Assembly (NCBI GenBank): GCA_003427395.1
Contig: BFEA01000440.1
Location: forward strand, 1,217,503-1,266,045
DNA from: Chara braunii
Taxonomy: Eukaryota > Streptophyta > Charophyceae > Charales > Characeae
DNA: 48,543 nucleotides
Direction: 5' to 3'
Made by a program: the position numbers and the translations under genes. The notes under the pieces were generated by a model, which was not told the origin of the DNA, did no database searches, and saw only the letters and a list, made by a program, of their open reading frames with translations. Of the stretch, positions 10,317-19,830 are shown one piece after another (within the stretch, counting starts at the first letter, position 1; every line of letters starts with the position of its first letter).

Positions 10317-10984
10317 GCTAGACCACCCAAACTTATAGAACATGTCTAGCTCAGCCATGAAATATACACAAACACAGGGCACAACAACTTTTCTTTTCTT
10401 TGGGCATGTGACTAGGTCACCCTAGCCGCCCTGAAGTGTTTAAATATCCAAACTTTATATATTTGTCTGCCCTTAGTCTTTTGAGGTAGCATGTAACTGA
10501 GTCGATCATCTTCAGCTCAAGACTCAGTCTGCCCCTTCGTACCCCAAGTTTATTCTTAATTAGCACTCTCTTCAATTGGTGATAAGCTATAGTCATACCA
10601 CCCAAACTTATGGGACCATGTCTGACTAACCTGTTCATAGATAATATAATAATAAAGTATAGCCAAATTATAACCTTCAGGTTCCAGCATGTGCGTGGCA
10701 TTGGACCAAGACCACCCAAACTTATGGAACATGTCTTGGTCCTCAGCCTGATTCATTTCTCTCAAAACCAAAAGCAGAAAGAAACTGAAGGAAACCTAAA
10801 GTAAACAAGGCGACCAAGCCGCCCAAACTTATGGAACATGCTTGGTCCCTGAAAAACCCTTCACAATCATCCCTCACAAGTCAGAGCAACCAGACCACCC
10901 AAACTTATGGAACATGTCTGGTCCTCCAGGCAATTCAAAATAAACATAGCACTGGGCCTTCCCCAACTTATGGAACTGGCCCAG
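10317..10984. repeat. Hairpin array 2 in LTR A: seven hairpins with a constant loop
   Basis: Stems and positions: GCTAGAC/GTCTAGC (10317-10350), CTAGG/CCTAG (10412-10425), AGTCATAC/GTCTGACT (10591-10627), GGACCAAGAC/GTCTTGGTCC (10703-10742), GACCAAGC/GCTTGGTC (10812-10847), ACCAGAC/GTCTGGT (10889-10922), CTGGGCC/GGCCCAG (10952-10984). In six of the seven the loop is 19-22 bases and close to CACCCAAACTTATGGAACAT. The second has only a 4-base loop. Stems differ from one another but remain complementary, while the loop hardly changes. LTR B has hairpins at the matching places with another constant loop. Confidence 0.75.
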
Positions 10985-11289
10985 CCTTAGGTTGACCCAA
11001 TCAAACTTTATGCAATACAGCCCTTTCTCCCAACCTTCCTCCAGATGCAATCCCACAATCCGCTTTCAGTCAAACAACAAAATTGAAACTGACATTGTAC
11101 ATACATTCCTTTACTTAGTCTGGTTATGTCCTGAAAGTCAAACTGAAAGTTAAACTAAAGGGGCATGCAGTATACTCAGTCAATATATAGGGAATACAGA
11201 TAGGGGTTATAACCGGGTTTATAGAGGGGAAGCAATGATTACCTTTCTGTTCCCTGCCTCCAGAACTCCTCCTGAGTTCTGGCGCAATC

Positions 11290-12180
11290 GGTGGGCTAAC
11301 TCCCCACAGAGTCTTGCTGCGGTCCTACGGGTTGCAATCCCGCCTGCCGCCTTCCTCCCAGAACAGGACTAAACTTAGAGTAAGAACGGTAGAAGCAGGG
11401 GTTTGGGACTCTCAAGATACAGGGGGGGGGACAGACTCAACTCCCAGAAGAGGGCCTTGTTATCTTCATCGCCAGAGGGCCCCACAATGGTGGTCAAAAC
11501 ATGCAACCTGGTCAACTGTAATCAAACCGCCGGCTGTTGACTTCCTGGCGACCTCTCAATCCACAACAAAAACCCCTTAACTAAGCTCAGCCACTCCTCA
11601 GGGCTCCGTGGCTCGAAGTGCAGTGGCCACAGCTCAAGGCACGGCTTGTGGAAAAAACACAGTTTCCTCCCTAGTAGCAGCAGCTCGGCTGGCCTGGGCA
11701 ATGGGCTGAGTGTATTCAGAACCCAGCTGTGTAGCCTTCAACAGGCCCCCGTCCCCGCGTCTTCACCTCAGAAGATGTCGCCACACAAGGTTAGAAATGT
11801 CGTGCTTGACTAGAGCATACCCCCGTAGCAGCACCAGCCCCGAACACCATCACTCAGCAACTCAACTCCGAGGTGTCGCGTCTGCAGCTTCCGAATGCTG
11901 TAGCTCTACAGCCCTACTCAGTTCATTCATATGCACCTTTATACAAAACTCATGTGAGTCGTAGTCAACCTCCACAGGGCGGCTCACCTTCAGTAGTCAG
12001 GTAAGGTGCTCTCTATGCTTCCCACTCCCTTCCTTCTGCTTGGCACTCAGCACACATATTACTACTACACAGCTACTAGCAGCCTATAAATTGGCCATAC
12101 ATCCCGTTGGCGTCAGCAGCAGCAACCGCGGTGCATGAAGATGTCGACCTTGCAGACCATCGCCAGGACCAGGTACGTAC
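11290..12180. other. Conserved GC-rich segment of LTR A
   Basis: The block CTACGGGTTGCAATCCCGCC (11326-11345) is nearly identical in LTR B (33177-33196). It could fold as CGGG-TTGCAAT-CCCG, like a tRNA T arm, but I see no complete cloverleaf. Towards 12110-12175 another conserved stretch (CAGCAGCAACCG..GAAGA.GTC..CCAGGTACGT) matches LTR B 33880-33946. No gene supported. Confidence 0.4.
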
Positions 12181-12773
12181 TCCTACGTCTTCCGTTTTTC
12201 CCATGATCTCTTCCTCTTACGTCTGCCTGTGCGCACATAGGTATACTTGGACTACATTCGCCAGTAAGGCGCATTTGGCCGCCAATATGACCAAACTTGG
12301 TCATTCGAGATGGGAGTCGTAAATCCCACCAAAATGGACGGTCGCGATGATCAAGGATCCCTGCCTGGAATGATCGAGCAGTATGATTGAGGAGCGACCA
12401 CTATGACAGCCCCGAATCGGGTTCACAATATTGGATGTGAACAACTGTATGTCGGCAACAAAAATCTTCAACGTTAATCCAACAGGATTACTCACAAGGG
12501 GGTCGACACCATGCGCACCATAAACAAAGCGAGCCAGTTAAGCCCAGCTTATGTGTGAAGGTAGAATGAACCTTTCGTGTATTCATGGCAAGATACCCCG
12601 CTGGCGCCGAGCTATCCGACGACAAATAGGACACCGGATAGCAACTACAATGACGGGAATTTAACCACAGGCCCTCGCATGCTCGGTCGTCACTCCTCGT
12701 ACTAGGCAAGAATGAACGTCTGGCCAGATCACGGGAGAGTTCACACAATCCTGCCCCTGAGCTTCTCTCTCCC

Positions 12774-12777
<4 letters not shown>

Positions 12778-12857
<80 letters not shown>

Positions 12858-12945
12858 NNNNNNNNNNNNNNNNNNNNNNNNNNNNNNNNNNNNNNNNNNN
12901 NNNNNNNNNNNNNNNNNNNNNNNNNNNNNNNNNNNNNNNNNNNNN

Positions 12946-13034
<89 letters not shown>

Positions 13035-13047
13035 CTTTCTCTCTCTC
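12778..13047. repeat. (CT)n / (CTAT)n microsatellite with assembly gap
   Basis: A pure CT tract (12778-12857), an 88-base N run (12858-12945), more CT (12946-12974) and about 15 CTAT units (12974-13034), then CT again. Open frames rich in Ser-Leu across it are artefacts of the repeat. The N run replaces a repeat of unknown true length. Confidence 0.95.
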
Positions 13048-13049
13048 TC

Positions 13050-15300
13050 ACACACATCCATGCCCCCCCCCACTTTCAACGCATGGGCTCATATGGCCCC
13101 CTAACGCGTTTAGATTCATTCGGCGGGGGCAGCAGTGAGAAGGCTACGGCAAACGGGCGGGGCACAAAGATATTGAAGGGGAGCGACACAATCCCGAAGC
13201 TCTTGGCGATGACTACTACGAGACGCCCGAAGAAGTCGATCGTGAGAACTACGAGGAGCTTTCAGCCGCGCACTTATTAAGTGAACAACATGAGAATGAA
13301 TCTCCCCCTAAAATACGGGCGGGTTCATTCCCCTTATGCAGCTTCTCCTCCCACCCGCAGCTCATTTTATATCTAACTTTAATTCTACACATCTAACTCC
13401 GAATCGGACCGCATATTTGGGGTCGCCATGGCCAAAAACCCCCATTTAGCCTCTTAGCTCACAAAAATCGGTCAAGAAATGACCGATTCATTCACTTTTG
13501 CTCCCCATTCTCTTCTCCCTTCGCCATAGCTCCACGCACCACTAACCTCTCACCTTACTACTTCAGAGCTAAAACTAACACTCCTACTGACTTCGCCCTA
13601 CCTCGAAACTATAAAAACGAACCTTGTTTTGCCCGGTTCCGTCGAGAATCGGGCGAGCTTTCCGCTTTCTTCTATCTCCCTACCTCCTTTGTTTCCTCCA
13701 TCACCATACTACAGCGCGTCCCGTTTCTCTCTTGTCTCTCCTCACACTTCTCCATTCTCCATTCTGACCTCGTCATTGAATTCGCCCGACCTTCAAATCC
13801 CAGTTTTGACTCCTCCCTCATCTGATCCTTTCGGGAATTGCGCATGCTCTCTCTTTCCTGTTGTGCTTCGCTCTGCCCTTCCCCCATCTTCTTCCTGGGG
13901 CTAATATCCGTCCAGGTTCACTTGCTTTCTTCACTGCCCCACTGCTAACGCCCGTCGCCCCCTGTTCGCGCTTTAGCTGGTTTGTCATCACCTCCGTTTC
14001 TTCTGACTGGACCTGGCTCCAACCGCCGTCCAGGTTCATTTTCTCATCTTCTTCTCCTTTGGGTGAGACGGCGCCCGACTCAACGGCCCACCCGGCGGCT
14101 TCGACACCTGCGGGAGCTCCTGAGGAGTCAGCTATTAGGCGCGTTCGGTCCTCGGCCCCTATGCCCGCGGTCCAATGGAGATGCCGCAACATTATAGCTG
14201 CAACCCCCCCTCGGCTCCGTGCGGCTCATCTTCCTCGCCTGCTGTTGCTCCGGTCTCCTCCGCTCCGTACTGCGGCAGCGCTCGGTGGCCAGCTGCCTCA
14301 CTTCACTGCCTCAGCGCTCGCTGTCCGTTGTGCCTCACCTCTTTGCCTGCGTCAACCCGACAGTATCCTGCAGCAGTCTATCCATCGGCCGCTTGCGCCG
14401 TTGCTCCGCCTGCTGCTCTGGCCTCCTGTCGGTCTCGGCCTTCAATGGCCAGTCCACAGACTGGCTGCGGGTCGCGACGCGGCCTTGCTGCGCAACGGAG
14501 GTGATGACACCCCTTCGCTACTGGCTGGCTGTGGTGCCCTGCCTGCGGCCCCTTCTGCCTTGGTGCGCTCACCCCTTCGCGCTTCGACATGGTCCACCGG
14601 CCCTTGACCCCCGACGGGCAACTCACACTCAAACTCCCACAGCATGGTTGGCGGATGGCACACCCGCGGCAACCCCCGCCTCTCAGGTTTCTTCCGCATC
14701 GTGGGCTAGCCACCCGCTGGCTTGCATGCGTGTCGATTTCCTCGACCCGTAATTTCAAACGAGCGGGGCAGGGGAATTCTGCCAACACCCCGACCGCCGG
14801 AACCCGAATGGGCATGCCAAAATAGACGCGTGCTCAAGGTCCTTGGCTGCCGCAACGGCCCTTACATGGACCATTCTCGCGTCCGACTTAGGACAGTCAA
14901 GTATAAAACTATACACTAGCGATAATAAAGTAAGATTAAATACTGAGAAGTTTTAATCATTAAAAGACGACGGTCGCCGCTAATACCGCCCCGACTCCGC
15001 CGACGGCAACACAAAGGGGGATATCCCCGTTGGTCCCTCAACCCTTTGGTCCCTTCGCGCTACTCTTGACATTCCCGCCTCATCGCCGCTCGGTCTCGAT
15101 TCCCGAATTTCTTTGATGAAAGTCCGAGGCAGTAACCGTTGAAGCTAGGCCCAAATCTTGGTCTGGCTCTGACGGACACCTAAAAATAACCAATACTGCG
15201 CGACGCGCAGACCTACCGAATCGTTTTCAGAACCGCCCTGTTGTCGATGTTGTCCTCCGCCCGTACACACGAGTCACCAGTAAGTGCACCAATCAAACGA
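13050..15300. other. Middle of LTR A, no supported gene
   Basis: Pyrimidine-rich and GC-rich sequence gives long overlapping open frames (for example 13861-14607 on plus and 14378-14815 on minus). They overlap in several frames, lack recognisable motifs, and are not conserved as frames in the homologous part of LTR B. I treat them as chance open frames. Confidence 0.5.
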
Positions 15301-15538
15301 CAAAAATCTACTTTATCATAGTTCAATCAGAAATTAAAAATTTGGCCGGCGCCCACGCCGGCTCTTCAATCATCAAAGATAAAAAGAAATCACACGCGCC
15401 TTAAGTCTACGCGCCCACACACTCTCTACCCTAATCAGCTATTCAGTCAACGTAAACCAGAGACTCGGCCGCGCCTTGCGCAATATACTTAGGCTTTAAA
15501 CCAAAATTATTTTCTGTCGCCTGCAAAGAATAGGGTGG

Positions 15539-15555
15539 ATACCCTTGTAAGGGTA
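15539..15555. other. Conserved terminal hairpin of LTR A
   Basis: TACCCTT and AAGGGTA pair around a GT, just inside the LTR end. The same bases occur in LTR B near 36933-36948. It sits about 12-14 bases from the terminal CCGACA, at the U3 end when the element is read on the minus strand. Confidence 0.55.
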
Positions 15556-15567
15556 TTCGCACCGACA

Positions 15568-15571
15568 ACGA
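15568..15571. repeat. Target-site duplication, right copy (ACGA)
   Basis: This is the partner of 7666-7669. From here the sequence is again that of the element into which the LTR was inserted. Confidence 0.5.
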
Positions 15572-16015
15572 GTTTTTCGAAGGGGGAGCGAGCAATACTC
15601 CGCAAACCGGAGAGGGGGGGGGACCTATTACACCGACCATAAAAATAGAATATTGAAATGACAAAGATGGGAAGGCTATAAGACCGGCAGTAAGCCTTAA
15701 GACCTAGAAATCCTAAGAACCTTGGGCGATCTGGCACCCCGAAAAAATAAAATAAAAAAAATTATTGTGTGCAGAACTAGAGGAGGATGATAACTGAGGA
15801 CGAGACATGAAATCAACGAAGCAGGGGAAATCGGAGCATAGAGGAGGATGTAGAGCAGAGCGAGGGGGCCTTGAGTGACCATGAGTCAGCAAATCCGGAG
15901 GGTCTAAAGGAGGAAAGGACAGGACGACTAGGGAAATATATGATCAATAAAAGGACTGCGAGAGCAAGGCTCCTCCCATAACGATTGGTTGGGTACTCCA
16001 AAGAAATCCGAAAGA
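15572..16015. other. Decayed continuation of the module array after the LTR
   Basis: The C-terminal half of module copy 5 would be expected here (its GPF around 15725), but no motif is clear. No other gene is seen. Confidence 0.3.
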
Positions 16016-16019
16016 GGTT

Positions 16020-16590
16020 CACACTTTGCCGAGGGAATGATATAATGGAAGATCTATACGAAGTAGAAAGGAGATGCCAATCTGTGGGAAAGCGGGCCTG
16101 GAAGGGGCGAGAAGCCCCGAGATGGCGGAATAAGAGGTTCTACTTGTCCCTCGTACATGTGACACTGGTAGGAGAAACCACTTATGCAGTACGACAGTAG
16201 AAGGCGAGGAAACATATAGGGCAGGGAGAACCCCAAGGTGCACGAGGGTGCAAGAGAACCCGATGAGGCAAGAAGTCGAGCGGTTCTTGGGTGAGAAGCA
16301 GTTTCGAACCCTGTTGGAGCCACTTTGCTATCGGTATGTGCTTCTAGACAAGGTATAAAGGGAGGTGGCAGGCTTCTCACTCTACCTAGCCGCGGGGGCT
16401 CTCGGCCCAAAGCCTTAACAATTGCTTTTGAGAGAGTCGGCGTGGCCAAAAACAAAGGAGAAGACTCGGTCCCCCCAGAATTTTCCAGACCAAGGATGGA
16501 ACATGCAGAGCATGAACTCATGATCATGTGAGAGGTGGAAATCGGGGAGAGTTATTTGATCAAGATTATGAGATTATATGTGCAACCCGA
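16020..16590 (+). pseudogene. Tandem coding module, copy 6 (C-terminal half recognisable)
   Basis: The pattern FSLYLAAGALGPKALTIAFERVG (GP at 16404-16409) aligns with DFFLLSVETGPFEGNWARELAEIL of copy 1. MEHAEHELMIM-stop-EVEIGESYLIKIMRLYV (GES from 16544) aligns with ESIIIREIGMGENYLAGVARLF of copy 4. Upstream sequence around 16050-16200 may be the N-terminal half but is poorly matched. One or more frameshifts and stops interrupt it. It is the last module before repeat P. Confidence 0.45.
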
Positions 16591-16599
16591 GGGTTGGAA

Positions 16600-17060
16600 T
16601 GTGTAGTAGTACTAAGCGGCGTAACAGGGCACAACGGTATTACTGGACGATGTAGTGAGGCAAACGGGAGAGTCAAAAGAGAAAAGAAAGCAAAGAAAAA
16701 GCAAGGGAAGAGGTGTGGCAATAATCCGAAATATCTCGGATTAGCCACCTTGAAAAAAATAGAGCCTAGAGAGGCTCCATGTTAAAAATGGGTTCCCGGA
16801 AAAAAATCGGAGTAAAAGTGGCCACAACTTAGGAAAGAGAGAGGCAAAAGGAGGCTCCCATGGCCATAGGGGAGCCACAATTGCAGTCGGGGAAATAACG
16901 GACTTCACCTTGGGCATAGGAAGGGCCAAAACTAAGTGGAAGGACCTAGAAAAGACCTCAACAGCTAGTTGACACTTGACATGCCAGAAAAAAGAAAGAA
17001 AAAGAAAAGAAAAAGGTGGGAGAATAAGACAAGAGGAGTGAAAGGGAGTGAGTGAGTTGG
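16600..17060 (+). repeat. Repeat P, copy 2
   Basis: Homologous to 1-330 in inverted orientation and to about 17990-18260 in direct orientation. Landmarks are ATCCGAAATATCTCGGAT, AATAGAGCC..GAGGCTC, the pair GGGGAAATAACGGACT and AGTTGACACTTG, then a purine tract. P2 and P3 are about 1261 bp apart, so this is either a local tandem duplication or a pair of degraded LTRs. Confidence 0.6.
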
Positions 17061-17239
17061 CCGTTAGTAGGGACTGGCAGGTCCCTACTGTTTGGAAATG
17101 GAGGAAAAAGAAAAGGAAAAAAAAGAAAAAAAAGAAAAAGAGAAAAAAACCCTAACAGTCAAAACGGTCACTTGGGGAGATGCATCCGTGACCAGATACA
17201 TCCTGGGATATGGCGGTTGCAAAGTATCTTAATTTTCTC

Positions 17240-17308
17240 TTGATTTTGCAGAGAAAATAAAAAAAAATCAAGGCCTCATGCAACCGAGATGCAACGGATT
17301 GCATGAGG
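17240..17308. other. Two adjacent hairpins
   Basis: CTTGATTTT pairs with AAAATCAAG (17239-17272). Directly after, CCTCATGCAA (17274-17283) pairs perfectly with TTGCATGAGG (17299-17308). No gene is in the surrounding 17060-17640 stretch. Confidence 0.45.
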
Positions 17309-17639
17309 GAAGGGAAACACATGTTTTAGGTGCATCCGGAGCCAACATTGAGGCCGAATGCACTCTAAAGTTTGCAGTTTTGTTTTGTTTCAGTTTGGGG
17401 CAAGTTGTAGGGCCATAGGGCTAAGAAAAAGGATCACCAAAGCAGTCCGAGAAATAACGGACTGCATGGGGGTGCCTAGGTCCAAAGAAAAAAGGCTTTA
17501 ACACAGCCAAGATATTAAAAAAAAGTGTCTTGGGCTTGGGCAAATGAAGACGATAAACGGTGGCCACGAGATGGTGAATCTCGCGGCCGAAAATCATAAC
17601 GGCCCTTGAGGCACATGAGAAGACGAAATTGGGACTGTC

Positions 17640-18260
17640 GGGGATAAGGAAGTCCCAAATAAAAATGGGATGTTATCGGGAATGATGTTGGGGACTAAAT
17701 GGACCCAAATAAAAATAATCGAAAATTGGGGTAGATGTCGGCAGGACCACCGACGGGACAAAAAAATAAATAAAGAGTACGGGAAGAGCGACGGGGACTT
17801 GAGATGTCCCAAGGGAACCATGAGCCAACATGGGGAATGAACACACAAAGCAAGCGGCACGGTTCAAATCGAGATCTAGACGGTGTAAAATATTAGCAAC
17901 CTCTAGTGCAAACACTAGTAGGGTCAAGGTAGGAGAAGTTGGAGGCAAAAAGAGGGAAGAAATGATGAAGGGAGGCCTACTTTGCAGTCCGAGATATCTT
18001 CAACTAGCAAGGCACAAGAGAATAGAGCCCCGGGGCTCTCTATGCAGAAAATAGGTTGTCAAGGAAAAATTGGAGCAAGGGGGGCAAAATATTGTGACCA
18101 ACGGAGGTAAAATGAAGCTCCTATGAGTGTGGGGGCTTCATTACTAAGATCCGAGAAATAACGGCCTGCTACAAGATCTAGGGCCTAAAAATATGATCAA
18201 CATCAAATTGACACTTGTCCTCGCAAAATTAAAAGAAAATAAAAATAAAAAGGAGAGAAA
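17640..18260 (+). repeat. Repeat P, copy 3 with its upstream segment
   Basis: The 17760-17990 part is the partner of 330-560 (landmarks GAGATGTCCCAAGGGAACC and the AATATTAGC..CTAGT..AC block). The 17990-18260 part repeats copy 2 (AATAGAGCCCCGGGGCTCT, GAGAAATAACGGCCT, AATTGACACTTG). Around 17640-17800 there are several degenerate GTCGGGGA/GGGAC phrases, which may be the remains of the 26-bp minisatellite unit seen at 557-808. Confidence 0.55.
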
Positions 18261-19830
18261 CAAAAGGGAGAGTGAGACAAAAGAGACGAAAAAGGAGAAA
18301 CGAGGTGACTGACCAGTTGGGACTGACAATATAGGGACTGACAAGTCTCTACCGAGGCTGGATATTCCAGATTTCATGAAGGAAAATTCGGAGATGGGGA
18401 TATGACCCTAAGGACATTATCTCTCAATTATCCTGAATAAAGTAAAGAGAAAAAAAGAAATGGAGCATTGTAGTGGTGCTACCTCACGACGGACAATTAT
18501 GAAATAATACCAAAAATGAAAGTAAAACAAAGAAAAAAAAAAAAAGAAAAAAAAAAAAAAAAAGGATTTGCATCAAACCAAAATTTGATGTAGATACACT
18601 TGGAATGTGAGTTAGAGCCCTAAGAGCTCTAACTTGCATGAAGGGCCACTAGCCTTTATCTCGAACAAGATCTGACTCACCGTGGAACTCCCATAACCTT
18701 TTGTAGGAGTCTTGAAGGTTGCTCTTGGAAGGGAAGACAACCTATATAAGAGAGGGAGGCTGCAACCCAACTCATACTTGCTCCCTACGTCCAAGTGTTG
18801 CCCAAAAGGCTAGCGAACATACCTTTAAGGCCGAGGGAGCAAGGAGAGGCCTTGGGAGTGCCTCGAACCATTTAGGACACATAGGAGGGGCCCGTGGGCT
18901 GCCCAAGGTGTGGCGGTCCGGCTACTTAAGAAAGGAAGGTTGGTCGCCCCACTCACATCTGATTGAGGCAATCAGACATGGCCAAAGTGTCGTAGGTAGA
19001 GCCCTAAGCCAAACCGGATTGCGAAGGGTTGTTGTAGTACTATTTTAGAGAGTGTAGGCAGGGTAGAGGCTAGGGATGGAAACTCAAGAGGCTGGGGAGA
19101 GTGACACCGGGGTAAGGAGGGGCTCCTCCATGCCTCGACTCTAGAGGTAGTTAAGAGGTTCATTGGGGTCCCCGTAGCCCTCCTAGAGGGAAGGAATCCA
19201 CTTCTCTAAAGGGAGGAGGTCGGTCATAGCCAAAGGAGGGAACACTCCGAGGAGGAGGATGAGGACTTGTGGAAGAAGGAAGTCGTGGCTAGACGACAAG
19301 TGTGCAAAGGAGCGGGAGAACTCCATAGCCTTGGTGGTGGGAGATTGCCATAGTCAGGGAGAGACTGAAAGAGGAGGGAGATGAGAGCTTGAGGGAGAAG
19401 GAAGTCATAGCCAAGCGACAAGGAGCTTCATCAAGGTTGACACTTCAAATTCCAAGGCACTAGGAGAGGTGAGTGGGAATGAGGCGGAGGTATTTCTCTT
19501 CTTCTTTTTCTTTTTCTTTTTCTTTTTCTTTTACTTCTTCTTCTTCTACTTCTTCTTTACCTTCTCCTCTCTCCTCTTTCCTCACTTTCTTTCTCCCTCC
19601 ATTGCTAAAACTTCCCAAATATAGGAAAAAATCGGAAATAGCTCCTCCATCAGTAGTGTCTCCATAGTGGCAATTTCCTTCCCTCCCTGACGAATCGCCA
19701 CTTTATGTCATGTGATTTCAAGCTTGGGACTGAGTTTTACTCGCTCTCATCTCACACCCTCTCTCTCTTCACTTGGGGGTAAATCGTTACTTTGGTTTGC
19801 AATCATGTTGGTGCTTTGATGATTCTTTCC
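18261..19830. other. Non-coding flank with a TATA-like box and a local duplication
   Basis: A-rich tracts (18531-18562), a perfect 9-bp hairpin AGTTAGAGC/GCTCTAACT (18610-18634) and a TATATAA at 18743-18749 in the context CCTATATAAGAGAGGGAGG, which resembles an LTR core promoter on the plus strand. A ~125-bp duplication has its clearest match between about 19258-19305 and 19383-19430. A CTTTTT-rich tract lies at 19499-19560. No gene supported. Confidence 0.4.

Larger units (their letters stand above)
7670..15567 (-). mobile_element. Solo LTR of a giant LTR retrotransposon (copy A, about 7.9 kb)
   Basis: It begins TGTCGAGCGCATTGG and ends CACCGACA, so the termini form the short inverted repeat TGTCG/CGACA. 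ACGA flanks both sides. It is collinear with the LTR at 29417-36960, and its first part with the partial LTR at 47399-48543. Those share the orientation of the minus-strand gag-pol element, which fixes this copy's strand. Conserved landmarks include a nested hairpin at 7812-7848, the palindrome at 9181-9199, the 122-bp hairpin array, the looped hairpin array, a block reading TACGGGTTGCAATCCCGCC (11327-11345) and the terminal TACCCTTGTAAGGGTA hairpin. It contains no credible gene. Its 12.8-13.05 kb microsatellite is absent from copy B. Confidence 0.75.

Noticed and set aside
11326-11345. tRNA gene suggested by a T-arm-like CGGG-TTGCAAT-CCCG
   Set aside because: No D arm, anticodon arm or acceptor pairing conserved in both LTR copies; the B-box match has two differences.
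12712-13104. Open frame of Ser-Leu repeats through the CT tract
   Set aside because: It is a by-product of a dinucleotide repeat and an N gap; no unique sequence supports it.
13861-14607. 248-codon plus-strand frame in LTR A
   Set aside because: Pyrimidine-rich, overlapped by other long frames on both strands, no motif, and not kept in the homologous part of LTR B.
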